DNA from: Deltaproteobacteria bacterium | GTDB lineage: Bacteria > Desulfobacterota > Syntrophia > Syntrophales > UBA5619 | DNA length: 22,649 bases | Reading direction: 5' to 3' | Assembly: GCA_026388345.1 (NCBI GenBank) | Contig: JAPLJY010000053.1 | Location: 1 to 22,649 of the forward strand | Shown here: piece after piece, positions 14,523 to 22,324 of the stretch | How the letters are laid out: every line of letters begins with the position of its first letter | Numbering within the stretch: the stretch's first letter is position 1 | Program-made: the position numbers and the translations under genes | Notes under the pieces: model-generated | Told to the model about the DNA's origin: nothing | The model's input: only the letters and a program-made list of their open reading frames with translations | Databases searched by the model: none

Positions 14523-15272
14523 TTATGGCAGCTTCCCGACGGGGGCAAGGTAAATCGTGAATTCTTCCTTCCCGTCAATCCTGAGTAGTCAATCGATCTC
14601 CTCCTGGTCATAAGCGGCAATCGTGCAGGTTCCGGCACCGATTGCCTCACAGGCCAGATAGAGATTCTGGCAGACGTGACCGGCATCCAGTGCGATCACC
14701 TTGTGCGCGGCCGGCCCGTAGCGCCATTCCATCCGGTAAGGAACGGCCGTCCAGATGAAGGTGACGGCCGCCTCTGCGGGATAAGGCTGGCCGAGAACGG
14801 CCTGAACAATTTTCCGATCCAGTTCTTTCTCGTCAAATTCAAACAGAAGCTGATGTTCCAGTGGAAGATAGCGGTAGATCCCCCTGTCGAGTCCCCGGAC
14901 ATTCAAGACGCAGAGATAGGTCTCCAGCGCATGGCGGCAACCGGCCGAGGGAACTGTCCGCAACACATGACCCGAATCCAGTTTCCGCCGGATCCCCTGT
15001 GTGGCCCATAAGAGAAAGGACAATTCTTCCATCTACAGCGGGTCAGGGCCATAGGAGCGGCGGCTCTCCCGGTTGCCGATGGCGGAGTGAAGATCAATTT
15101 TGCCGATATCCCCAAAGGGGGGAAGATCCACCCGTACGGCGTCCTTGCAATAGGGTTTTTCAATCGGCGGGGGCGCGATCTCCCGGCTCTGATCCGTCCG
15201 GGATAAATCGACCGTCTTGCGGATGCTGTCCTTCAGGAATTGTTGGTATTGCCGGAGAATATCCTTTTCCAT
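14523..15272 (-). pseudogene. SagB/ThcOx-type nitroreductase interrupted by in-frame TAG and TGA
   Basis: One continuous frame of 249 codons encodes a complete SagB-like FMN-dependent oxidoreductase: GNRESRRSYGPDPL, then EELSFLLWATQGIRRKL, YGPAAHKVIALDAGHVCQN, and the typical end FTIYLAPVGKLP before TAA. Two stops break it without any frameshift: TAG at codon 80 (15033-15035), where the family usually has a serine or threonine before LEEL, and TGA at codon 228 (14589-14591), where the family usually has arginine (a CGA to TGA change). Length and motif order fit an intact family member, so this is a young pseudogene, recoded gene or assembly error. The start ATG at 15272 has only a weak ribosome site. 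It is same-strand and downstream of the flavoprotein operon. Confidence 0.78.
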
Positions 15273-15424
15273 CTTCAAACCCCGCTAAACCTGCACCGTG
15301 GCAAACCTTCGAAACCATGGGCTGATGACCGCGGCACATCGGCGTCGGATCTGGATCATACCTCACGCAGGGAGGACCTCGAAGCCCATCCGGCCGAATT
15401 CTACCCGGACCTCATCCTGGATCC

Positions 15425-17863
15425 TCAGGTGGTCGGGGTTGATGACAGGAGAATCCTCCGGCGCTCCGGATCATACGGGGCCTTCGCCAGACGGGTAGCC
15501 GAAAAGGACTCCCCGTAGACCTCGACCGCATAGCCGTCGGCAGCCTGCGAGTCCTCGGCGGACAGATAACCCATGGCGATCGTCTTTCCCACGGTATGCC
15601 CGAAACCGCCGCTGGAGACCACGCCGACCACCTTGCCCTGGCAGGTGATGGTCTCTCCTCCGTATAGAAGCATCGGACGGTCGGCATTCAGGGTAAACAG
15701 GCAGAGTTTCCAGGCCGGCCCTTCTTTTTTGATCCTCAGCAGGGCGTCCCGCCCCACGAAGGGACCCTTGTCGAGACTCACGGCAAAACCGATCCCTGCA
15801 TCGTAGGGGTTGTAATCCGGCGATACCTCGGCGCCCCAGTAGCAGTAGCCCTTCTCCAGCCGGAGTGAATCGATCGCCCGGTATCCGGCGTTCCGGACCC
15901 CGAGCTCCTGCCCGGCCGCCCAGAGGCTCTCGTAGAGATTGGCGGCGTATTCCGGCGGCATGTAGAGTTCATAGCCCAATTCGCCGATGTAAGTCACTCT
16001 GAGGGCCAGCACCGGGGCGTAACCGATGACAACCTGCCGGCATTGACCGAAGGGAAAGGCGTCATTGCTGAAGTCGTCCTCCGTGAGACGCTGCAGGAGT
16101 TCCCGGGAAGAGGGACCGCAGACATTGATCATCGCCAAAGAGGACGTGACGTCGCGCAACGAGACGGAGCCGTCTTTCGGCAGATGCCTTTTGAGCCACA
16201 TGAAATCGTGCACCCCGAAGGCCGTACCCGTAATCACAAAGAATCTCTCTTCATCCACCCGGGAGATGGTAATATCCGCTTCGATTCCCCCCCGTTCGTT
16301 GCAGAGCTGGGTATAGACGGTCGATCCCACGGGCCGGTCCAGATTAGCCGCCGCCACATGATTCAGGAAGGCAAGCGCCCCGGCCCCCGTCACCTCGAAC
16401 TTGCTGAAGGAGGACTGGTCGATCAGCACGACCGCCTCGCGCGCCGCCCGATGCTCCGCGGCCACATGTTCGAACCAGTTGGGAATCCCGAAGGTGAGGG
16501 AATCCTCGGGGGGCACCCCGGGCGGCGCGAACCAGTTCGACCGCTCCCAGCCGTATTTGGCCCCGTACACCGCCCCCTTCTCCTTGAGCAGGCAGTAGAG
16601 GGGTGAACGCTTCACCCCCCTGGCCGATTCGTGCTCCTCATGGGGCCAGGAGATGGTGTAGTGCTTGCCGTAGATCTCTTTCGTCCGTTCGACATTGTAC
16701 TTCAGACTCCGGTGGTACTGTCCGAAGCGGCGGATATCGAGCGGCCAGATGTTGAGGCTCGGTTCACCATCGACGATCCATTCGGCCACCATCCGTCCGG
16801 CGCCGCCGCCCGCGGCGATCCCGAAGGCGTTGAATCCGACGGCGACGAAGCAGTTCTCCAACTCGGGGGCCGGTCCCAGCATGCAGTTGCCGTCGGGGGT
16901 AAAGGCCTCCGGTCCGTTGACCAGGCGCGCAATCCCGGCCGTGCCGAGACAGGGCGTCCGGTTCACGGCGGCCTGCGAAATGGACTCGAAATGTTCAAAG
17001 TCGGGTTCCAGAAGCTCCTGTGTGAACCCCTTGGGTACTCCCCGGATGGACCACGGGATGCCGTCCCGTTCGTAACCGCCCATGACAAGGCCCCCCACCT
17101 CTTCCTTGTAGTAGAGGAGGCTGTCCTTGTCCCGCAATGTCGGCAGGTTGGGCGGGATACCTTCGACCACCTCCGTCACCAGATACTGGTGCTGGAAGGG
17201 GACCAGGGGAATGTTCACACCCATCATGCGGCCGATCTCCCGACCCCACATGCCGGCCGCATTGACGACCGTATCGCAGCGGATCGTTCCCCGGTCCGTT
17301 ACCACGGCCTGAATGCGGTTGTCTTTGATCTGAAAATTGGTGACCAGGGTTTTCTGTTCCACCGTAGCGCCGCGATTCATCGCCCCTTTGGCCATGGCCA
17401 TGGTCAGGCCGCTGGGATCGGCCTGGCCGTCGGACGGCATGAACGCCGCGCCGATAATCCCTTCCATGTTGAGGATGGGATAGATCTTCAGCGCCTCGGC
17501 GGGGGTGATCATGTGCATTTCGAGGCCGAAGCTGCGGGCCGTGGTGGCCCCTTTCTTCAATTCGAAGAGCCGCGCTTCGGTGCTGGCCAGATGGAGGCAA
17601 CCACAGCGCTTCCAGCCTGTGGTGAGACCCGTTTCTGCTTCCAGCGTTTCGTAGAGGCTGACGCTGTATTGAAGCATTCTCGTCACGTTCCGATGGGAGC
17701 GGAGTTGTCCCACCAGGCCCGCCGCATGCCACGTGGAGCCGCTGGTCAATTCGCCCTTTTCCAGGAGGATCACATCCTGCCATCCCATCTTGGTCAGGTG
17801 GTAGGCGATGCTGCAGCCCACGATGCCTCCGCCGATGATGACAACCTGTGCACTGTCACGCAT
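15425..17863 (-). CDS. Dimethylglycine/sarcosine dehydrogenase-like flavoprotein with GcvT folate domain
   Basis: An 812-residue enzyme matching mitochondrial-type dimethylglycine dehydrogenase in length and order. The FAD-binding DAO domain (about 6-370) has VVIIGGGIVGCSIAYHL and LTSGSTWHAAG, where H46 is the expected covalent FAD-linking histidine. A middle FAO_M region (about 373-427) precedes a tetrahydrofolate-binding GCV_T domain (about 430-700; ITGTAFGVHDF, GELGYELYMPPEYA, RLEKGYCYWGAE) and GCV_T_C (about 710-800). The family oxidatively removes N-methyl groups, sending electrons to ETF and the C1 unit to THF. The adjacent etfA and etfB genes support this. The start ATG has AAGGGGTG. 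The real substrate (sarcosine, dimethylglycine or another N-methyl amine) is not fixed by sequence. The last residues after YDPERRR look like a non-homologous extension. Confidence 0.9.
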   Translation of the reverse strand: MRDSAQVVIIGGGIVGCSIAYHLTKMGWQDVILLEKGELTSGSTWHAAGLVGQLRSHRNVTRMLQYSVSLYETLEAETGLTTGWKRCGCLHLASTEARLFELKKGATTARSFGLEMHMITPAEALKIYPILNMEGIIGAAFMPSDGQADPSGLTMAMAKGAMNRGATVEQKTLVTNFQIKDNRIQAVVTDRGTIRCDTVVNAAGMWGREIGRMMGVNIPLVPFQHQYLVTEVVEGIPPNLPTLRDKDSLLYYKEEVGGLVMGGYERDGIPWSIRGVPKGFTQELLEPDFEHFESISQAAVNRTPCLGTAGIARLVNGPEAFTPDGNCMLGPAPELENCFVAVGFNAFGIAAGGGAGRMVAEWIVDGEPSLNIWPLDIRRFGQYHRSLKYNVERTKEIYGKHYTISWPHEEHESARGVKRSPLYCLLKEKGAVYGAKYGWERSNWFAPPGVPPEDSLTFGIPNWFEHVAAEHRAAREAVVLIDQSSFSKFEVTGAGALAFLNHVAAANLDRPVGSTVYTQLCNERGGIEADITISRVDEERFFVITGTAFGVHDFMWLKRHLPKDGSVSLRDVTSSLAMINVCGPSSRELLQRLTEDDFSNDAFPFGQCRQVVIGYAPVLALRVTYIGELGYELYMPPEYAANLYESLWAAGQELGVRNAGYRAIDSLRLEKGYCYWGAEVSPDYNPYDAGIGFAVSLDKGPFVGRDALLRIKKEGPAWKLCLFTLNADRPMLLYGGETITCQGKVVGVVSSGGFGHTVGKTIAMGYLSAEDSQAADGYAVEVYGESFSATRLAKAPYDPERRRILLSSTPTT

Positions 17864-17941
17864 GATTCACCCCTTTTCACTTTTCAGGAAGCATCCCCCG
17901 ATACATCTTGAAGAATGCCGCCATTTCCGCTGTTATCCGAC

Positions 17942-18904
17942 TTATTTCGATCGGCCCGAACCGAGCGCCTTCGTCAAGGCCGGCACCACCTCGAACAGAT
18001 CGCCGAGAAGGCCGTAATCGCATTTCTGAAAAATAGGTGCATCCGGATCGTTGTTGACGCCCACAATCACCCTGGATGTCTTCATTCCCGCGAAATGCTG
18101 AACGGATCCGGAGATGCCGCAGGCGATGTAGAGTCTGGGGCTGACGGTTTTTCCGGTCTGGCCCACCTGCAGTGTGTGCGGTGCATAGCCGGCGTCAACG
18201 GCCGCCCGGGAGGCCCCGACCGCCGCCCCGAGAAGAGATGCGCACTCCCGCAGTATTTGGAAATTTTCCGCCGATCCCAGGGCGCGTCCGCCGGAAACGA
18301 CGATTTCGGCCTCGGAGACATCCGGCCCTCCAACGGCGCCACGTTTGATTTCCCGGATCACCAGCCGCTTCGACGGCTGAATCGGGGCTGTGTAGGTGAG
18401 GATCTCAGCCTTTCGGGGGTTGATCATTTCGGGGATAATATTGGGTCTGATCCCCAAAATCCAAGGCCGTCCGTTCAATCGAAGGGTTGCCGTCGTCTTG
18501 CCGGAGAAATGAGATTTCCGGACGATGCCTGAGGGAAAATCGATATTCAGACAGTCCAGCACCAGAGGAGCCCCTTTCAGGGAGGCCACCCGGGCCAGCA
18601 AATCCTTTACGGCCTGTCCGGCAACCCCGAGGAGTGCATCCAGATGAAATTCATCCATCGCGAGACAGAGCGCCCCGGCCTGCACCTCCGGGAAGGATGC
18701 CGGATTCGGCTCCGGCGTCCTGATCGCCACGATCTTTTCCGCACCGTAACGCTGCAATACTTCGCGACAGGTTTCCGCGTGATCACCGAACAGTAGCGCG
18801 TAAACTTCATTCTCCCGATCTTGCCTCGCTACGGTCAGGACGCCCAAAGTCGTTTTCTTGACCTCCCCGCCTTTCGCCTCGATGAGAACGCCGATCTTCG
18901 CCAT
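17942..18904 (-). CDS. etfA: Electron transfer flavoprotein alpha subunit
   Basis: A 320-residue FAD-binding subunit of the soluble ETF heterodimer. The C-terminal FAD domain shows the diagnostic run VSGGRALGSAENF, GASRAAVDAGYAP, QVGQTGKTVSPRLYIACGIS, then SGSVQHFAGM and NNDPDAPIF, with FEVVPAL at the end. There is no N-terminal ferredoxin extension. It starts 19 bp downstream of etfB and is followed 78 bp later by the flavoprotein dehydrogenase gene, so the ETF most likely takes electrons from that enzyme. The ATG at 18904 begins the conserved MAKIGVLIEAKGG. Whether this ETF bifurcates electrons cannot be judged here. Confidence 0.95.
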   Translation of the reverse strand: MAKIGVLIEAKGGEVKKTTLGVLTVARQDRENEVYALLFGDHAETCREVLQRYGAEKIVAIRTPEPNPASFPEVQAGALCLAMDEFHLDALLGVAGQAVKDLLARVASLKGAPLVLDCLNIDFPSGIVRKSHFSGKTTATLRLNGRPWILGIRPNIIPEMINPRKAEILTYTAPIQPSKRLVIREIKRGAVGGPDVSEAEIVVSGGRALGSAENFQILRECASLLGAAVGASRAAVDAGYAPHTLQVGQTGKTVSPRLYIACGISGSVQHFAGMKTSRVIVGVNNDPDAPIFQKCDYGLLGDLFEVVPALTKALGSGRSK

Positions 18905-18923
18905 CGTCCCCGACTCTCCTTTG

Positions 18924-19691
18924 CTACAGTGCCTGGACTTCCTTGAGCATGCGCAAGAGCTCCCGCACCATTTCGTCCGGACGGTCCTCCAGCATCCTCC
19001 CCCGGCCGCGGTCGGGAACCGTCTGAAGCCCCAGGAGCTCCACCACCGGCACGGGGGGAGCGGGGCCGAGATCGGCCCAAGGGATCACCCGGATCTCCTT
19101 TTTTTTCGCCTTCATCATGTCCGGCAGGGTGGGACAACGCGGGCGGTTGAGACCCTTTGTTGCGCCGACGATGCAAGGCATGGGCATCTCGATCACCTCC
19201 CGGACGTCCCCTTCGATCTCTCGTTCCACGGTGATAAGACTCTCGGCCATGGAAAAGTCCACCACGTTGACGGCCACGGGCATATCGAAGAGAACCCCCA
19301 GTCTGTACGGGATCTGCATCCCTTCCGTATCGACCGACTGCCGTCCGGTCAGGATCAGATCCGGGGAACCGTCCAGGGAAATGGCCCGGTACAGGAGGCG
19401 TCCTGTCTCAATAGCATCCGTAAAATAGGCGTCCGTCCTGACGAGGATCGCCCGGTCGGCGCCCATGGCAAGGGCCGTCCGTAGTGTGGAGGCCGCCGCC
19501 GCCTTTCCGACCGTGACTGCTATGACCTTGGCGCCGGAGCCGCTTTTCCGGATCTGGAGGGCCTGTTCCAGGGCGTATTCATCGTAGGGATTCATGATAA
19601 ACTTGATGGTTTCATCAAAGTCCGTCCCGCCCAGAGGCCTGATGTTGGCCGCCGTGTCGGGGACATGTTTCACGCACACGTATATCTGCAT
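18924..19691 (-). CDS. etfB: Electron transfer flavoprotein beta subunit
   Basis: A 255-residue partner of EtfA, which binds a nucleotide cofactor. The N-terminus MQIYVCVKHVPDTAANIRP and IMNPYDEYALEQALQIR are characteristic, as are AVTVGKAAAASTLRTALAMG and the ETF-beta signature around GRQSVDTEGMQIPYRLG. The ATG at 19691 is selected because homology begins there; the open frame extends to 19850 but through intergenic repeat DNA. There is no strong Shine-Dalgarno site. It lies 130 bp after the aminotransferase gene and directly before etfA. It acts in the cytosol as electron carrier for the dehydrogenase encoded downstream. Confidence 0.95.
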   Translation of the reverse strand: MQIYVCVKHVPDTAANIRPLGGTDFDETIKFIMNPYDEYALEQALQIRKSGSGAKVIAVTVGKAAAASTLRTALAMGADRAILVRTDAYFTDAIETGRLLYRAISLDGSPDLILTGRQSVDTEGMQIPYRLGVLFDMPVAVNVVDFSMAESLITVEREIEGDVREVIEMPMPCIVGATKGLNRPRCPTLPDMMKAKKKEIRVIPWADLGPAPPVPVVELLGLQTVPDRGRGRMLEDRPDEMVRELLRMLKEVQAL

Positions 19692-19741
19692 CGCTAAAAT
19701 CGCTTGACTCGGATCATCCCACAAAAGGCGGGAATGCACTT

Positions 19742-19818
19742 CACCCCAAAGCCATCCCCCACATGTGGATGGAGGGCCTTGGGGGTGCTTCCTGCGGGAG
19801 GAGCAACCCCCTCCCGCA
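19742..19818. repeat. Two GC-rich foldbacks between aminotransferase and etfB
   Basis: TGCGGGAGG (19793-19801) pairs exactly with CCTCCCGCA (19810-19818) just 3' of the aminotransferase stop. A second, larger foldback pairs 19742-19753 with 19775-19787 (about 12 bp, one mismatch and one bulge) with an inner CCATCC/GGATGG stem. There is no U-tract, so they probably act as mRNA processing or stability hairpins, or are dispersed repeats, within the operon. Confidence 0.5.
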
Positions 19819-19821
19819 ACG

Positions 19822-20916
19822 TTATTTCTTCCCGAAGTAGTTCCGGACAAAACGGACGAAGCGCTCGTTTTCCTCGTCCACGCCCGGTGTCACCCGGAAA
19901 TAGCCGTCCTTTCCGTGGATCGGTTTGATGCTCTTGAGAAAGATCCTCTCCATCTCCAGCCCGGCCGCCAGGATCTCGGCGGTGGTTTTGCCCGTCATCG
20001 TGGCGTCGATGAGCATGTAGTTTCCGTGCGCGGGGAAGGGCTTCAGGCCGACCTGAACCAGTTCTTTGGTGAAGATCTCCATCCAGCGGTTGTTGTGCTT
20101 CACCTTCACCACAACCTCCTCCGGGTTGTCCAGGATCGCCTCCGCGGCTGCCATCGCCATCAGGCTCACGTTCCAGGGCAGGAACATGGCGTTGAAAGCC
20201 TTGACCATCTCCTCCGTCCCCACCACGTACCCGAAACGGATGCCGGCAAAGCCGTAGGCCTTCGAAAAGGTGTGAGAAAGGAAGACCTGGGGATATTTCC
20301 GGAGCAGGAAGTCTTTGGACGGGATCTCAGGATGGTAGTCCAGATAGGCCTCGTCGACACACAGCGGGATTCCCGTCTCGCAGAAACGGATCAGGTCCTT
20401 ATCGTCGATGAAGATGCCCGTCGGGTTGTTGGGGTTGATGACGAGGATCAGCTTGGTCTTGGGAGTGATCGCCTTGAGCATGGCGTCCACGTCGTACTGG
20501 AGATCCTCTTTCCGAAGCGGAATGGAGACCACCTTCCCGCCCGCCAGTTCCGCCCGTGGCGGGAAAAGCTCGAAGGTGGGCGTAGAGATGATGAACTCAT
20601 CGCCGGGCTGGAGAAAGATCCGCATCATGCAATCGATGATCTCCGAAGACCCGTTGCACAGACCAATGTTGTCCGGTCCAAGGTTGTGCATCTTTCCCAG
20701 CCTGGTCCGCAACCGCAGCATGCTGTCCGGATAGCGGTTTCCCTTGGACAGGATATCCGTAACCGCCTTGATCACCTTCCCGGAAGGGGGAACGGGATTT
20801 TCATTGAGCATCAGGCGGCCGTAATCCGGTTTCGCCCAGGCCTTGTCGAGTATGGCGGTGTTGTATTCCCGCGCGGTCAGCAACCAGGGAACAAACCAAT
20901 CCTTCAGGGGTTTCAT
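19822..20916 (-). CDS. HisC-like PLP-dependent aminotransferase (class I/II)
   Basis: A 364-residue fold-type I aminotransferase related to histidinol-phosphate aminotransferase and CobD-type decarboxylases. Landmarks are LMLNENPVPPS (35-45), NRYPDS (60-65), LCNGSSEIID (86-95), NPNNPTG (161-167), VDEAYLDY (187-194), the PLP lysine in SHTFSKAYGFAGIRFGY (K219) and a C-terminal FRVTPG arginine for substrate carboxylate or phosphate. The ATG at 20916 follows GGAGAAAAAAT; the frame upstream to 21021 is repeat DNA. Its place between a transaldolase-like gene and ETF genes, with no other his genes, argues for a catabolic or specialised transamination rather than histidine synthesis. That last point is inference. 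Confidence 0.88.
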   Translation of the reverse strand: MKPLKDWFVPWLLTAREYNTAILDKAWAKPDYGRLMLNENPVPPSGKVIKAVTDILSKGNRYPDSMLRLRTRLGKMHNLGPDNIGLCNGSSEIIDCMMRIFLQPGDEFIISTPTFELFPPRAELAGGKVVSIPLRKEDLQYDVDAMLKAITPKTKLILVINPNNPTGIFIDDKDLIRFCETGIPLCVDEAYLDYHPEIPSKDFLLRKYPQVFLSHTFSKAYGFAGIRFGYVVGTEEMVKAFNAMFLPWNVSLMAMAAAEAILDNPEEVVVKVKHNNRWMEIFTKELVQVGLKPFPAHGNYMLIDATMTGKTTAEILAAGLEMERIFLKSIKPIHGKDGYFRVTPGVDEENERFVRFVRNYFGKK

Positions 20917-20942
20917 ATTTTTTCTCCTTTCATGGGTAATGT

Positions 20943-20969
20943 GAAGCCCCGCCCAAAGGGCGGGTCTTC
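20943..20969. repeat. Strong GC hairpin upstream of the aminotransferase gene
   Basis: GAAGCCCCGCCC (20943-20954) pairs with GGGCGGGTCTTC (20958-20969) over 12 bp with one mismatch around AAA. It lies 26 bp upstream of the aminotransferase start, between it and the transaldolase gene. It could stabilise or process the operon mRNA; the short loop also resembles the palindrome at 4393-4435. Confidence 0.65.
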
Positions 20970-21009
20970 CCGGCAAGGAAGCCGTCAGTTTTGTTATTGC
21001 GCCCCTTAT

Positions 21010-21036
21010 CCCCGCCTGCAAGACGGGGCTTGCGGG
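21010..21036. repeat. Intergenic hairpin repeat, GCAAG type
   Basis: GCAAG (21018-21022) pairs with CTTGC (21029-21033) and the flanking CCCGC (21011-21015) with GCGGG (21032-21036); an alternative CCCCG/CGGGG stem also exists. The CCCCG..GCAAG..CGGGG arrangement resembles the hairpins at 4293-4325 and 4365-4388. It lies just 3' of the transaldolase-like gene. Confidence 0.5.
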
Positions 21037-21048
21037 TTGCGCTCCCGG

Positions 21049-22248
21049 TCAGTTTTCGTCGAGACACTTCTCGGCGAACGCCACCATGTCGTCGGTGGCC
21101 TTCCCGAATTGTTCCGCCGTCTTGATCAGCGACGGGTGGCTCTTGTACTCATCGCGGGAGTAGCCGTCCTCGGCGTAGGCCCTTTCGAAATAGGGAACCC
21201 TGAGCAGCTTCTCCAGCGTCTCCTTAGGGATATCCCGGTCGATCCGGCCCTTCTCAAACGCGATGTTTTCCTGTCCGGGGAAATGGATCACCTCGTCAAT
21301 GAAGCTCGGGGGACAGGTGACTACTATGTCGGCGCCCGCCTTCTCCTCCAGATGCCAGACCCTCAGGACGCCGTCCACCTTCGGCCCCACTCGCAGGGAA
21401 CAGGAGAGGAGCTTGCTCGGATACTTCCTCTCCTTGATGAGCCGGTAGGCCTTCTTGAAGATCGCCAGTTCCGCCCAGCGGACCTCCGCTTCGGAAAGTT
21501 CGATCCCCTTTTCCTTGGCGAAATCCCGCAGGCCTCCCAGATCGCCGTAGCGGGCCTCCATGTGGGTGATCACGGACCGCCAGTGGGTGAGATCCACATG
21601 ATTCGCCTTGGCCTTTTCCAGTCCCCGCTGCACGGACTTGGCGCAGTCCATCAGTTGCGGCAGAACGAATGTCAGGGTGTTGTTGGTGGCGATCCCCCGG
21701 GAGGTGAGGATCTCGATCACCTCGTACCCCTCCTTGGTGCCCGGCACCTTGATCATCACGTTAGGATTGATGGCAGCCAGATCATCCGCCTGCTTGAGCA
21801 TGGTGTCCCGGTCGAAGCACCTTCGCGGATCCACTTGTCCGGAGAGGTAGCCCTCGCGGTAGCCGCTTTTTTCAAACAGCGGGAGAAACATCTCGGAGCC
21901 GCGTCTGACAATCTCCTTGTAGAGAAGCCAGAACAGGGACTCCTTGTCGATCCCGGAATTTTCCCGGATCATCCCCCGAACTACGTTCTTCCAGTACGGT
22001 TCATCATCCTTGATCGCCTGGAGAGAGAGGGAGGGGTTGGTCGTCACGCCGCGCAAGAGCCATGCTTCGGGCCTTTCCCCGTCGTACATCCGCGCGAACT
22101 GCCGCTTCAGCGTTTCACGGTCCCCCTCTTGCGCCTTGGCAAGCAGTTTGCGGCACCAGTTTTCGAAGATCACGGGTGAGGAATCCCACCAGATCTCCAT
22201 ACCGGGGCTTACCGCGACCAGTTTCTCCAACAGGTTATTTTCCTTCAT
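21049..22248 (-). CDS. Transaldolase-family protein (long form)
   Basis: A 399-residue TIM-barrel protein, longer than common transaldolases (about 215-320). Family marks are RGVTTNPSLS (66-75), the Schiff-base lysine in NVMIKVPGTKEG (K167) and GIATNNTLTFVLPQ (185-198). The extra length lies in an N-terminal region (MEIWWDSSP...) and insertions around 80-140 and 215-300. The family transfers or cleaves C3 units of sugar phosphates through a lysine imine; this subtype's substrate is unknown to me. The ATG at 22248 has AAGGGGGAT upstream. It is the first gene after the GntR regulator and its promoter carries the operator-like palindrome, so it is probably the first structural gene of a regulated operon. 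Confidence 0.87.
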   Translation of the reverse strand: MKENNLLEKLVAVSPGMEIWWDSSPVIFENWCRKLLAKAQEGDRETLKRQFARMYDGERPEAWLLRGVTTNPSLSLQAIKDDEPYWKNVVRGMIRENSGIDKESLFWLLYKEIVRRGSEMFLPLFEKSGYREGYLSGQVDPRRCFDRDTMLKQADDLAAINPNVMIKVPGTKEGYEVIEILTSRGIATNNTLTFVLPQLMDCAKSVQRGLEKAKANHVDLTHWRSVITHMEARYGDLGGLRDFAKEKGIELSEAEVRWAELAIFKKAYRLIKERKYPSKLLSCSLRVGPKVDGVLRVWHLEEKAGADIVVTCPPSFIDEVIHFPGQENIAFEKGRIDRDIPKETLEKLLRVPYFERAYAEDGYSRDEYKSHPSLIKTAEQFGKATDDMVAFAEKCLDEN

Positions 22249-22286
22249 GCTATCCCCCTTATTTATATTGAATGGCCTTTCTATGT

Positions 22287-22322
22287 TTAGATGTATATAC
22301 AATCAGCCCTTGAAAAAATCAA
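22287..22322 (-). promoter_or_regulatory. Promoter with TGTATATACA operator before the transaldolase-like gene
   Basis: On the minus strand TTGATT (22317-22322), a 17 bp spacer and TATATA (22294-22299) form a promoter with its start near 22287. The perfect 10-bp palindrome TGTATATACA (22292-22301) covers the -10. HutC-subfamily GntR regulators bind GT-rich palindromes of the TGTNTANACA kind, and such a regulator is encoded immediately upstream, so this is the likely operator. The binding partner is inferred. Confidence 0.6.
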
Positions 22323-22324
22323 GC

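Noticed and set aside
15279..15362. A 24-codon frame (starting MIQIRRR) between the flavoprotein and the SagB-type gene
   Set aside because: Too short, no ribosome site and no recognisable feature; not supported as a gene.
16631..17911. A 426-codon plus-strand open frame opposite the flavoprotein gene
   Set aside because: It is antisense to the FAD and middle domains of a well-matched DMGDH-like protein and has no ribosome site or motif.
19765..22179. An 804-codon open frame on the plus strand opposite the HisC-like and transaldolase genes
   Set aside because: It lies antisense to two genes with clear catalytic motifs, its translation shows no family features, and long antisense frames are common in GC-rich genes.
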